Below, one piece after another: positions 13,573-26,700 of a stretch of DNA of 64,000 bases. Below the pieces are notes generated by a model. It had not been told where the DNA came from, searched no databases, and saw nothing but the letters and a program-made list of their open reading frames with translations. This DNA is from Monomorium pharaonis (taxonomy: Eukaryota > Arthropoda > Insecta > Hymenoptera > Formicidae). The stretch is from NCBI RefSeq assembly GCF_013373865.1, contig NC_050470.1, positions 25,016,856 through 25,080,855 of the forward strand, written 5' to 3'. The position numbers and the translations under genes were made by a program. Position 1 is the first letter of the stretch; each line of letters starts with the position of its first letter.

Positions 13573-13964
13573 CACAGTAAAAAAATTTGTATTAAATTTA
13601 ACAGATGTCACCTGTCTAAAACGGTCCACAGAAATTTTTCTGTTAATTTAACATATCAAGAATATATTAAATAGCAACATAAATATTATATTATATTTTA
13701 ACATAAAAATATAAATGTAAATTTATATTAAAGATAAATTCTGTCACTGATAACAAGGAACATATTTATTGTGTAAAATTAAAAATATGTGCACATTGTG
13801 TTACTTTTACTCTTTTTTTTTCAGTTATTCCAATAACTTAACACTTCACTTGAATTAACACAACAGTAATATGTTAAAGTAATAAGCAAATGTGTTAAAT
13901 TTGAACATAAAAAATTTTAACAAGGACCGATTTTAACGTAAATACAAAATGTTTTTTTACTGTG
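13573..13964. mobile_element. MITE with CACAGTAAAAAAA terminal inverted repeats
   Basis: The left end reads CACAGTAAAAAAATTTGTATT and the right end is its near inverse, ending TTTTTTTACTGTG. In between is AT-rich DNA with several AATTTAACA-type repeats and no coding frame. The outer bases resemble the smaller element at 21147-21247, so both may be non-autonomous members of one DNA-transposon group. Confidence 0.6.
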
Positions 13965-14578
13965 TGGAGAAATTCGGTTTTTTCTAATCGATAAATAAGT
14001 TTATCTTCGTTAGAAGCGCAGTTATAACAATGGTAACTTTACGCAGCCTGCGCCTCGTGATTTATTTGCACGATGCACAGGCACAGCCTTCGGAGGCCGA
14101 TCGATTGTATTTTTGCAAACAAAATTAATGCATTCGCCACGGGATCCTTGCTTGATATTCCTGCCGCTCGATTCCTCCCAATAAATTATCAATTCATTTC
14201 GACGTGCTCATCTCGCGGAATTCCCTGTCAGGCTCTGCCAGCCCATTAATCAGCCATAACATTGTTCTCATCGTCGGTTTCTGCATTCCTCTGCATGACG
14301 ACAACGATGACGGCGACGCCAACAATGGTGCCGCCTCGTAAAATGTAATTTTGTAGGACATTCCCGGGCTATTTACAAATTACGGCCGTAATCAATGACC
14401 ATCGTCATTACCGACCATCCGGAACTCGCGTGCTCCTCTGTCTCTTCTTTCTCTTTTTTTTTTTGTTTTTATTATTGTAAACGAAGGTCGATACGTAACG
14501 TTCGATAACTTCCGACACGTTTTTGCGAAATCATAACGTAATGTTTGCTTCGAAGCGGCAGATGTGTGTATTTCGATC

Positions 14579-14612
14579 GTTATCATCATTATTATCATCA
14601 TCATCATCATCA
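14579..14612. repeat. ATC/ATT trinucleotide microsatellite
   Basis: A run of TCATCATCATC and TTATTATC units lies in a CpG-richer island. It reads as poly-His or poly-Met in the short frames that cross it, which is why those frames are not taken as genes. Confidence 0.8.
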
Positions 14613-17263
14613 TTGTCTACGTTGTCGTTGTCGGCGTCGTCGCGTCGTTATGGTACGACGACCTAAAGAGGGAGAGAAAGAGAATTACGTGATTTCTGAT
14701 CCATTCGTACACGAAGACTCCCGCATTCCGGGAAAGGTGAGAAATCATGATCGCCGAAACTGGAATCTCGGTTTTTTTTTTTTTCACTTCTACAATTTAT
14801 ATTAATGTGACGACTTTGGTTGAATCCACATGTTTTGACCACGCCGTCATCGATCGATCGTTGGACCGAGAGAAGCCCCTGCCGTATCCGGTAACGATTA
14901 CGTCGACCGGAACGCGGTTCTCCGCACGTGCCGCTTGCGTAGCATCGCCGACGCATGGTGCGGAATTTGTTCGGTCTATAGAAGGAGAAAAATATCCCTT
15001 TTGATTGTAGATGAAAATATTCAACGTTTTTTTTTTTATGGATTTTGTTTTGTTCAAATTTATCCGAAATTCAGATTTTAATAAATAATCATAAGATTAC
15101 TTTGGTTTCTTTAAATGTAAATCATATGAAATATAGAGAAAATATGTATATGTAACATTTTGTAAACTTATACACTATCCTTGTGTTATTTTAAACTATT
15201 AACAATTTTTTACTTTCTTACTACATAAATCAGTTTTATCTGGTAGTTGTTTAATTAAATTGTCTAATTAAGCAGTTAATGTAGAATTAAATATTGTGCT
15301 AGGTATAATTGTTATATATAATCGAGTAAAATATCTTTATTCTTTTAAATTGTACATTGTGCGACGCAATGGAAAAAGGAAATTGAAAAACAGGAAATGA
15401 TCTTCTGTCCTCTTTTCAATCCGCTTCCGCTTTCTCATCCTTCTGCATTCCGTTGCAATCGATAGGCACGGGAATCATTGTTGCGCGAAACGATAAACGA
15501 TCAAAATGCAAATTGCGCGATATTATCCCAAATGTGTCGAACGAGCATTCAGTTACTAGGATTAAATTTAATCGTAATGCCGTGATTAATATGATGATCG
15601 AAATTATAAGTATGATTATGATAATGTCTTTGATGCTTTGTAATCAGGAAGTAATTCTACGCAAAAAAAGAACAGAACGAAACCTTTTGATTTTACTTCT
15701 CGAGGTTGCATTTTCAAGAAAAATGATTTTGAAAATTAAGAAATTCCCATATTTATTCGCGAAAAGTATAAAATAGGTTCGTTTTTATATATTTGCAGTA
15801 TCGAAAAATAAATTCGCGTTATGCTCATTTCAATTCCAGATTGGACCAAGAAGTAAACAACGTCTAGACTTTATGTAATATTAACTAATTCAGAGACAAA
15901 TTTGGTTCCACTAGCTATAACATAAGTGACAGTTAACAGTCAACAGTACTGTCGAAGAAGTTATAACTTATGTACGAATGTGTTTCGTGACAACGTTCTA
16001 TCCTTGGTGAGAATAATAGTGATTAGGCGCCGATTCACTTCCGGCAAAAAGGATTGGTTTTATAAATGCAAATTAATACTGATTTAATTCGGCAAGGTCA
16101 AACACATGCAATACAGAAAAAGTTTGCATTAAATTTTGGGTTTATATTTCTATACAGTGATTATTATTATTATTATGAATTATTATTAATTTATTTATTA
16201 TTATTAAATGAAATTTTTAATTGCATTGTTTACAAGATATTGTTAAGCTGTCATTTTATTACTCTGCACAAATAATGAAATTTAACTTATTGTTGTACTT
16301 TTTGAGCCAATTGATTTGGCAGAAGCTCTTCATAGAAATAATATTATTTTAATTAGATGTTTTTATCGTGAATATTTTTTATTATAATTAAAGCCATATC
16401 CCTTAAAATTTATTAGGAGGGACATTTACAGATTACTTAAATCAGTACATATTGTTATATTTAACAAAGATGACAGATGAAATCAGAATAGATTCTTTAT
16501 CTTTTTTATATATCTTTGTTATTTTTTTTATTTTTCGGTATTTTTTTTCTCTCTTTTATTTGTTTCTAAGACATATACTCTTTCATAATGCATAGACAAA
16601 CATATAATTACGTGCCGATGTATTATATGCTCAAGCTAACGAGACATAAATTTATTAGTACAGGATAGTACAACTTCTGGTTGCCACGAATTACACCACG
16701 AATTACGCCCGTTACAGAAAACAGAAGCTACTGTATTACCAAGACTACGTGTGAAATGTTTTTATGTGAGAAACTATGGAATCTTTCTATCAGTTCTGTC
16801 ATTATGTAATTAATTCCGTATAAGCTACCGGATTCTTTCCCTCGATGTGGGACAATACCGTTAAAAGAACACGAGGAGAATATGCATATAAGAAATTCGT
16901 GAATTCATTTTCGACGTTGAAAATTTTTATTTTTATTGAGACCATTTTTATTGCCATTTATTATTGATGAACGATTAAATTAATTTTTTTATTGATTAAA
17001 GTTATTAGTGCATTATCATTATAATTACCGTCACACTAAGATTATTTTGCGCATTTTAAATAGCCTTTAAAAAGCTATTGTGAGAAACGGTAAGACATTT
17101 TATACTCAAAGTCTATACATTATATATGTAATATTTTCTTGGTGACAGACTGTGAAGACGTAATCTCAAATAACATTATGCGAAACTAAAGAGTGCAAAA
17201 GAGACAAATGTTATCCCGTCGCAAGAATATTCATTTGTTTTGTTCAAATTTCAATGAGAAACG

Positions 17264-17697
17264 ATATTCCAACAATAAAAATTAACATAATATGAATTGC
17301 AAAAAGTTCTTGCAGTTTCGTGTGAAATAGAACTTATAATGCGTTTTGTTTGGTTGCGAAACATTTTTATTTATCTATTTTTAGAAGGATACGACTCTTA
17401 TAATTGTGATATTTTTATCACAAATATAAGAATCGTATCCTTCTAAAAATAGATAAATAAAAATTTTTCGCAACCAAACAAAACGCATTATAAGTTCTAT
17501 TTCACACGAAACTGCAAGAACTTTTTGCAATTCATATTATGTTAATTTTTATCATAAATATAAGAATCGTATCCTTCTAAAAATAGATAAATAAAAATTT
17601 TTCGCAACCAAACAAAACGCATTACAAGTTCTATTTCACACGAAACTGCAAGAACTTTTTGCAATTCATATTATGTTAATTTTCATTGTTGGAATAT
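17264..17697. repeat. long foldback element with a tandemly duplicated right arm
   Basis: The left arm (about 17264-17410) is followed after a loop of about 6 bases by a right arm (17417-17550) that is its inverse. A second copy of the right arm follows directly (17551-17697). The arms share GAAGGATACGA, TTTTTAGAAGG, GCGTTTTGTTTGG and AAGTTCTTGCAG in complementary order. The outermost bases, ATATTCCAACAAT, pair only with the end of the second right copy. There is no coding capacity. It could be a foldback or MITE whose arm was duplicated by unequal exchange or replication slippage. Confidence 0.85.
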
Positions 17698-18655
17698 TAT
17701 TGGATTGTTTAATCAATCTTTGAAAGTCGCATTAAAAGCTCACAAAATTTGAATAATCCGACTAAAAATCGCAATTTTAAAATCATCAATTAATCAAATT
17801 TGTTTTAATAAAAAATTTTATTCAAACTTGTCAAAAAATTGGGAATTAATAAGCATTGGGAGTTAATAAGCTCTTAAAATTCTTTTAAATCGCCGCACGC
17901 ACGTCTATTTTTCTGAGAAGTTAACTAGAAAATTATAATTTATCATCTGTTTTGCTTATAAGAGTTAGTTTACTAAAAATTCCTCGTCTTTGATCGTCAA
18001 TCATTCGAGAAATACGAAATGCCTCGACATTTTTATTGTAGAAAAACCGAAGTCAGCCAAAGAGTCTTCAACAGGAAGAACATTCCGTAGTTTCGGAACG
18101 TTAAAATTATAAATTGATATTATTCACATAATCGTCGCGCGTAAGGAAAAGAAAAAGATTCCCGGTCGCGGATTATTTGCCATCGCGAATATAGATGTGG
18201 ACTGCGTTTCGCACCAAGCCAGTGCATTTAGATTGTGTCATTCTGCTTTCCAATTCAATTGACCGTGCGCGAGCTCGACCTCGATGTGGCTACGTGTACG
18301 TAGCGCAGTCATCCTTACAGTCGTTCGACATCATCAGCATGGAAGGATATCCGTCATTGCCGTCAACCGAGGAGCGCGTCGATTTTTATGCGCGCTTTAC
18401 CCGATTAAAACTGTGAAAAACACCGCAGGAGGTCAAGGGACACCGGTGACGGTGCGCGTCAATTGGCAGATTCCCGATTAACCAAGTTTTACGGCCGAAG
18501 GATGACAGCATCCTACGATTTCGAATCCGTCACTGCCTCCGACCGACGATTTATTTGCTCGTTTTTTTTTTTTTTTTTTGTTTTTCTAACTTTTAAGACT
18601 CTTAGGACTCTTCAAAGAACTCTCGACGTTGTGCACTTTGTGCGTTCGTTCATAT

Positions 18656-18702
18656 TTTCTAGGATAAATCCTATTGCGCGGCAATAGGATTTATCCTAGA
18701 AA
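18656..18702. repeat. perfect 22-bp inverted repeat with 3-base spacer
   Basis: TTTCTAGGATAAATCCTATT GC is followed by GCG and then its exact inverse complement, 47 bases in all. Transcribed from either strand it would form a fully paired 22-bp stem with a very tight loop. No target duplication or coding frame is associated. It may be a minimal palindromic element or a protein-binding site; the loop is too short for a standard pre-miRNA. Confidence 0.9.
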
Positions 18703-20273
18703 CATAATTACAGATACGGCCAATTCAATTCAATTCAAATTTCACGGTGCATGCAATGAACGGGATATACCTTTGAATCCTATGATAATCCCGCGATGAT
18801 ACTCTTCTTGCTAATTAAAGAACACATTACGTGTCAGAGCGAATTAATCTCACCTCTTGTTACACAATAAATTTATTAGTCGCACGTACGTGAAACGGAT
18901 ATGTAAAGCAGAAGTTGTAAATGCGACATAGCTATTGTTTTGCCCAGCGAGACTTGACTACCTTGAATATTACTGTTAGATGCAAATGTTTGTTGTTTTG
19001 TTACTTTGATATCGCGAATCTATTCTACAGCAGCATATCTTTCATACGCTACATTCTTTTGTACGTAATAGCGTGTAATTTTATTGCTGTTATCTATCAT
19101 ATGTATCTGTTATAATATTTTAATTTAAAACTATAATATTTTATTATTTTATTATATTAATTTTATTTTTATATAGCTATTAAATTAATCTTTTAATCAT
19201 TAAAACGAACGAATAAAGTATATGGAATGCATACATTAAATATTAAAATCAGTTGAATGACAATTCAGAACGAAAATAATATTTTATTGCACCTGTTGAA
19301 ATCGTTAAAACATTTACAATCGGAATATAAATTTAAATTAAATTATAATGCTTATTCTTTTTTCTCTTTTAATGGTTCCATATACAATTGTTCGCCTATA
19401 TTTCAATATCAATATTAATCTAAAATGTTTTATTTAGACAAAATTAGAATGATTTTTTTATATAATGATATTTTATAAAGTAATGGTTATTTATTGGTTA
19501 ATAATTCATAGAACACTATTTTATAAGACACAAAAGAATAATTGCAAGCATATTTGTTTTCGATTTTTAATAAAAACGCTTATCAATAATTATTACTATT
19601 AAGAAACAGAATATCGATGTAATTAAGACGACAATTAAACAAAAATTTGCAACGTTCCTCTAGCATAATTATGAAAGATGATCATCAAGTTTACAGTTTC
19701 CAAATGTTCGCATACATTCGTGGCTCTGAGCACGAAGCTTGCTGTTAAACGGGCGGATCGATGAGATTACTAATCTAAAAGATTACTGGGGAACGGCACC
19801 CGTTGCGGTAAAAGCAGATGCACATTCGCGCCGCATGCATAACTGCACGTATAATGAGAGGTGTGTTATCCCAACGCATGCACGCTGTGCTGCGAGGTGG
19901 CATGCAGAATACACATGTGAGCACGCTCGAGCGGCGGCGTTTGCATTCTCACGTTGGTCATCGCCACGGAAAAGCATCGTAATACCATTGTTCAATTTTC
20001 TACGCGTGAATTTTCCCTGCCCATACATTCCGCGAGACGATGGAAGTCACAAAGCGTAGCGCGAAATTTATTTTTTCCCCTCTCCCCTATACAAGAAGGA
20101 GGGAGACGATATTTTCTGATTACAACGGGTCGCAGATTTTTATTAATACAAGAGAAAAGATTTTAAAATCAATTTCTCTAATCTTGAAACATACATACTC
20201 AATTTTCAGAATTTCTATAATGAAATAGTAACGCGTTTTAAAGTTAAAAAAAGTTTCTTTCTGGAAAAGTAAT

Positions 20274-20301
20274 TTTCGTGGAAAAGCGATTTTCCACGAA
20301 A
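20274..20301. repeat. short perfect hairpin
   Basis: TTTCGTGGAAAA, a GCGA loop, then TTTTCCACGAAA: 12 paired bases on each side. There is no T-run or gene placed so as to make it a known signal. Confidence 0.7.
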
Positions 20302-21146
20302 GACTTGCTATCTCTCCTCCAAAAATTTGCAGAGTTAAAATAAATCAAAATTGCTATTATTTGCGCGACGGAAATTGCTTTTCGCGCAGAATCAGTCAGA
20401 CACGCAACATTGATTTTGACTTTTAATCAACTTTTGATCGACCGTCCGAAAATTCGGTCAAAAGTTATTCGGACAAAGTCTATAATATGTGTTTGCCGGT
20501 TGTTCGCACGCGAAAAGAGACGAATGTGAAAGTAAAATTGGGAAATGATGTACAAATTTTAATTCCGTATGCCACGGGCGCGCGATGAATAAATAACGCG
20601 ACAGGCGTTATGTGTCCTGCTGTTACGAATTACGCTTTACCTGCCCGCAAACCTTCCTGACGAACCAACGTCGATACGATCGTCGGGCATACGGGCGGGC
20701 ACAATCGGTGTCGCTCTTTAATTGACACTCCGCTCACGCATTCATTTCATCGTGCTCGATGTGATGCCCGTTCGCGATCAATCACCGCAATGCGCACTCC
20801 GTGTCGTTCACTCCGCTCCTCGAAATATCGCGAGCACACAGAAATTTTTTTTTTTTGTTTCCGTAGCAAAACCGCCACTACTTTCTACGAGAGTACGTTT
20901 GCATGTACGATGCGAAAGCGTATCGTATGTCGCTAGCAGAATTATTTATTCTATGATATAACGAGGCCTTTCTTTCGTAAAATGGAAATTTTCCTGTGGA
21001 CAAATTTATCTGCAAAAATGCAAATCTACTATTAAAACAAGTTTTTTGTTCGGTAACTTAAAGAGACATAATCTATTCTTAGCAAATGCAGTTTATTGTC
21101 GTGAAAAGGTATGTTTTGAAGATAGAATAAAAATTTAATTTATTGT

Positions 21147-21247
21147 TACACTGTAAAAAATGTGTATAAAATTACAACTACGTTAATGGCTAAGTTTAAA
21201 ATACACTATAATAGTTGTACATTTTACACAAATTTTTTTACAGTGTA
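21147..21247. mobile_element. 101-bp palindromic MITE, CACTGTAAAAAA ends and TA flanks
   Basis: The element begins TA-CACTGTAAAAAA and ends TTTTTTTACAGTG-TA; the inner TGTGTATAAAAT and ATTTTACACA also pair. The TA on both sides fits the target duplication of Tc1/mariner-type transposons. No coding capacity. Confidence 0.75.
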
Positions 21248-22331
21248 TAGGGAAACGATTGAAAAAAGATAACGTTATTTCTAAGTTAATCAAAAGGGAT
21301 TTTTTTAATTAGCAGAACTTTAAGATTTTATTAAGATATCTAATATTAAAAACAAAACTTTGCTGAAAATGATGGATCCTTGTAATGTTTTCTTCGAGGA
21401 AAAATTACTTTTGTCAAAAGACTTCTGGAATGTTTAGACATCCCATATGTGTGAACTACCCAGTATCTCATTAAAGAATTGAACGGGATCTACTTGTTTT
21501 ATTGCTGTCGTAAATTTTTCTTGTTTACGCTCAGATTTTATGAACTCATCGTGAAGCGTATTAGAGATCGTTCGTTGATAGAAGGTCAATTTTGTCAACC
21601 TCGCTTAGTGATTTATGTTAATTTTTATCGTCATAGCAAATTTCTCTTTTCAATCGGCATGTATTTCATCTTAATCCACGGACAGCGTGCGATAGCCAAG
21701 GGTGTTAAATAGGACCGATAAAACCTTGGCCGGTTTGTCCTCTCTGTGGTAATCCGCGCTGCGGATCGTTAACAATGTACGTGCGAAACGTTTTATTAGG
21801 TTTGTCGAAAATTCCCATATCGCGCGTGCGATGACGTAAAGACGTTCGCCGGTTGTAAAATCGTCGTAAGAGCAGCATTTGGAACTTTGCCGGACGCAAC
21901 CGTTGCGGCACAGGGAGAAAAAAGACTTGCCCTTAGGGCTCCGGTAAAATCTCGGGGAACATAATCTAAGGATGAGATAGGAGAACCGGACAAACAGGCT
22001 CGAGCCCCCTTTTCAGGCGCGTTTCTCTCGAAGCAGTCGTCTCTCAACCTTACTCAAATCAAATTGCAACCGATCGGTAAACTTCATCCCAAAAGTAGTC
22101 CTCGGCGTTTCAGAGCCATACGCGATATTTTCCTGGTAGTCCGCGAATCGTCTCGATAAAAATTTTCCTAACGTCCGGGCGCGAATCGTCTCACTTTTTC
22201 TTTTTAATTACGCGCACTTTTTTCCGCGGGCACTGCACTGCAACATTTGTCGATTAATTAATTAAAATTATGGGAGGTGTATTCTTTTTCCCCAGTCTGA
22301 AAAGCGACTGCCACGGTGCGGTATGGCTCAT

Positions 22332-22448
22332 TCGCAGGAATGTCGACGCGGCGCCGAATAAAATTACGAGGTGCTTTTTTGCACCTTCTGCATACCTGTG
22401 TCGCGTCGACGCGAGTTCGCCGAGCGCGTAAATACTAACATAAAATTA

Positions 22449-22492
<44 letters not shown>

Positions 22493-23414
22493 AACGTGCG
22501 CGCTTAATAAGCATAATTATGACATTACTAATGAATCTTCACCTTGGAACCATTTCACTCGACCGTCGCGGAAATCGTAAACTTTCTTTCGACTTCGCGC
22601 GTGTATTCGCGCAGGAATTTCGGCGCGGCGCCGAATAAAATTATGACGCGCTTTTTTTTTGCGCTCCTCCACATCCTTGATCATGTGTCAGGGATTTCCT
22701 GGAGCGCGTAAATATTATTGCCATGTAAAATAACGTGTAGCGCGCGGTTTCGCGATTATTAAGCTCGTGCAAAACTTATTTAAATGTTAATGCAACATGT
22801 CCATCCAAATTGATGTTACTCCTCTTGAAATACGTAGAGTTTCCCTCCCTCTCCCCTTTTCTCCCTCCCCGTCGTATGCGTTCTTCCACTGCTGAAAGGA
22901 CTTTGAACTCCTCGATTGGAATACCAGTCAGGCTGTCATTTGAAATCCTCGAGCCGACGAACGCTTATAAACTTTTAAACAGCGCCGCGCGCGCTGTATC
23001 GGTTCTTAGAGCAGAAGTCTTTCGGTGTCATCCTAATCTCCGTGCATATAAAACATCGCGGGGCAATGAGAGATCAATCGTGTATTCCAGTCGAACTTAC
23101 AGCGCTACTAGAAAAAAAAAAGAGGAAAAAAAAGCGCTCACGAATTGTCAGGTCGCGCGGAGCAACGTATCTAATAGGCGAATTTACGACACTAATAAAT
23201 CTCCATTTTTATCCCATATCCTCCATCTCGGTCGCGAGAGAGAAAGAACCGCAAGCTCTCTCTTCGATTTAATGCGCGTGTCGCGCGCAGGAATTTCGGC
23301 GCGGCGCGTCGAATGAAATTAAGGAATGCCTTCTTCTTCTTCTTCTTGCTTTTTTTTCCGCGCTGTCCGCATACTTGCGTCGCGTCAGCGTGATTTCCTA
23401 GAGCGCGTAAATAC
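22332..23414. repeat. three diverged copies of a ~105-130 bp CpG-rich module
   Basis: Copies lie at about 22332-22435, 22609-22714 and 23285-23414. Each starts CGCAGGAAT, continues with a CGGCGCG core and CGAATAAAATTA (CGAATGAAATTA in copy 3), then a T-rich run between GC bases, and ends GAGCGCGTAAATA. Sequence after copies 1 and 2 is also related (a CGCGC block and TTAATAAGC / ATTAAGCTC). The array lies 0.3-1.4 kb upstream of the prohormone-like start codon, so it is either an old tandem duplication or a repeated regulatory unit. Confidence 0.75.
22450..22492. repeat. TG/TA microsatellite
   Basis: A TGTGTG run passing into (TA)n lies between copies 1 and 2 of the CpG-rich module. Confidence 0.85.
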
Positions 23415-23749
23415 GTTCCGGATCCCCGTGGATGGACTCTGGCTCCTCGTACTGACGTGTGTACGAAACCCGGATAGATGGACTGGAAAGTGGGGGCACT
23501 CGGAGGCGCGTGGTCGCCACTGGACGCACGGGGCAACATAAAACGAAGCGGCAAACGAGATCGAGGCTCAGTGTACACGAGACGATCGATCGCAGCACGA
23601 TCCCGTGAAACGAGAACGAGATTGGGCTTGTTATTGATTTGATTTGACAGCAATCGTGACGGCGGCAATTGCACGTGTGATCGCATCTGCCGGCGTGAAG
23701 CGAGTGTCGCGAGAACGAAAGGAAAACGGAAAAGGGGAGCAAGAGCATA

Positions 23750-26700
23750 ATGATGATCAGCGGGACTTCCATCGTGAAGGTCACCACCTGTATTCTGCTC
23801 GGATGCTGCGTGACGATGCGAGTCACCGGCTCGGCGATACCGATGTGGGAATTTCTCTCGAGAGACGAAAAAGTGAGTACCAAGCGTATCATTTCTCTGT
23901 CGTATTTTTTTTTTTTGCAATTATGCCAGTAATGTTGGTTTAGTGCAAAAGATTAATCGATTTTCGATTAAATTCTCCTTTAAATTGACGCCACTGAACC
24001 TTTTAAATTACTTCTTTTAGTAAAGCTGTTCACATCTTTGAATCACTCTTTTAAATAAAGTTATCTGAGCTTTCAAAGAGCGCATTGTTTTCAAGCGCAG
24101 TAAAGCTATCTGAATTTCTTAAATAAGAATTTAAAGGATCTATGTCAATAGATAAGAAAAATTTTACTGAAGCATTGACAGCGTTAGCTATTTTTTACTG
24201 CTATTTTAAATGGTGCTCTAAAATTTTTCAATTTTATTTCTAATTTTATCCGAATAATGATTGAAGAATTATTGATATCAATTTTTAATAGAACTTATGT
24301 AATAAATGTATTCGTATAATATAAAAATGAGCAAACACAAGCTACAGACTTATTGATAAATTCTATAAATCTAAATGTTTGTTTTTATCCCAAAGAATAA
24401 ACTTTTTTATTCTTTACCTTTCCCTGCTCTCTCTCTCTCTCTCTTAAGATTAGAAAAAGTTAAAGATCAAATTGAACCGAAATTAAAATTAATATACTTT
24501 GGTGGAAGTAGACAAATATGTAGAAATGGAAGTATAAAAGATATTAAAAAAGGAAGCACTTATATTGTACAATGAATAAAATAAGGTATTTCGCGTATTT
24601 TATTTTCTTCGGAATAATTTTGAAAGAGAAAAGATATTACCGCTGTTAAAAATACAGTGCATTATGCCATTTATGTTAATACATCGAATAAAACTCTACA
24701 GCAACGTTTCTCCTCATTGTAAATTATTCTAAGAGAGAGAGATAAAGTATACAATTACTTCACCCACTATAACTTCCGCGCATCCATTTTTTTTTATCTT
24801 CGTCAATATGATGTTAAATCTCTGTCATTAGTTTCGCATGAAACTGCGAGTGAGAAATGTTACAAACATCTCTTCGTGATATCAGCTATTCAGTGGACTT
24901 TCACCGAACAATCGAGTTTATCCGATGCGAGCGCGTTGCATCCGAACCACGTATACGCTGGGCGTATTCCGTGTTGCTGTTATTACATTTGTATTGTAAT
25001 ACGATTTCTTAGCGACGAGTTAAACTAGGATGTCTATTTATAAGTTTAATATTAGTTCGATGAACATCTTTGAATTTCAGATATTTGTTTAAAATCTTTC
25101 TCATAATTTACAGAAAGATAATTGATTTTTTATCTTTTTTAGAAATACTTACTCTTAGTAATAATATTAGGAATACTCTTAGGAATAATAAGAATGAATT
25201 TAATATTTGTCTGAATTTATTTTAATACAAAAGTACAATGTATTTTTATTTCTCTAAAATTCTTGATGTCCTAAAATTTGATAAAACTACTAATATAACG
25301 CAATATTAGGAAAGATTTATTTAACTTTTTCTGAGTCCACATTTCTAATTTTCTTTGTGTCCTCTCCTTATTTTATAAATGACAACTTTGTAAATAACAA
25401 AATTTTTTTGTAATTAGTAACGAGACAGAGAATTAACATCTTATTTCCAACAAGTTTCAATTATTTTATTTCAAAAATAAATCGCAATAGCGTTTAATAT
25501 ACTACGTTGGTGTGACGTTTTTGAAGTAAAATTTTAGATTAAAAATGTATTCTGAGAAATTTTTTTCTTGATACTTAAAGAAAATCTGTTGAAATCTAAA
25601 TTATTTTAATTAATAGAAATTTCGAAACATGTAACTCGTTGTTAACTTTAGTTGACAAATACCAAACGGTCTGTTGTCGCAATCTAACACTTGTTTATTA
25701 CTGTCGTAAATCTTCTGACAGTGCGAGTAGTCTCGTGCGAATGACACATTCGGTATTGTGGAGCTGTGGAAATCAGGAGCCTCTTTTTAATCTCGAATTC
25801 CTCGATGTTATCAATTAATAGCCGGATGCTTGCGATTTTACACTTGGCTCGTACTTCTCATACTTTTTATCTCAAAGTTATCCTCATGTTTCCCATGAAG
25901 TGTCTTTACTATCTGTGGAACATTATGCAGCGATGGATGGGTTGTAAAAAACCTGAAGATTACACCGCGATTGTAACGATCGGCTACCGGGAAAATAATT
26001 ACGCTGGCTGTTAATCGTCACCGTGACACAATAATTGTGCGGATTCTTGCAAGGCAATGAATATATAGGAGGTCATAGGTAAATTAACTTCCGATATGTG
26101 TAAAAAATTAATGGGCATTAATTTTTAATATTTATTGGGCTTTAAATTGCAGAGTATGATTAATCTTCTAATTAAATTAATAAAGAACACGTAAATTGAC
26201 TTTAATTTCCTTAGGTTTATTTTTATGATGTTTATCGCAAATTGCATGCTCTAAGGTTAAAAATAGAACGTAGTGTGTGTAGAACCTTAATTGGCGAACG
26301 CTGACTACTAAGGTTGAATTACTGTCAGTCATTGAAAGTGCCTTGTACTCTTGGCCAAGGCTATACACACGGTATTTCGCGGCTGTATGTATCGGATTAA
26401 ATGTGTGCATGTAATACTCCTGAAGCAAGTAAAAGCGATCGCATGGAGTAAGTGCCGAGTTGAAGTTCAAGAGCACTGCAGCGTATCTACAATCAGTTTC
26501 TCGACAAAGTTTAATGTATGAATTAGAAATTAATTTTAATTACCCAGACGAATAAAATATGTCGCGTTATGATTAATTTATCATAATTTTTTTTAACAAT
26601 TGCGTATGGTAATCAACATCTGTTTAGGATTAAAATAAATTATTTAAGACAAATTGTATGAATTCTGAATAATTAAAAAAAAATGCTTCCACGATATGTA

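Larger units (their letters stand above)
9969..23749. other. long gene-poor region between eIF4E3 and the prohormone-like gene
   Basis: No exon with recognisable protein similarity was found on either strand; the short frames here look random or are GC-rich shadows. CpG-richer islands occur near 12600-12850, 14040-14340, 14620-14960, 18190-18540, 19740-20050, 20480-20950, 21720-22420 and 22850-23560. The region contains MITEs (13573-13964, 21147-21247), a foldback (17264-17697), a perfect hairpin (18656-18702), a 12-bp-arm hairpin (20274-20301) and a module repeated three times (22332-23414). Non-coding RNA genes or distal enhancers cannot be excluded. Confidence 0.5.

Noticed and set aside
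23192..23920. 242-codon minus-strand frame, the longest single open frame in the window
   Set aside because: It is antisense to the leader and exon 1 of the prohormone-like gene, in CpG-rich DNA where stops are rare. It is full of Lys/Arg/Ser runs and shows no recognisable domain.
26177..26476. 99-codon minus-strand frame in intron 1 of the prohormone-like gene
   Set aside because: No domain, signal peptide or splice partner was found; length is within chance expectation.
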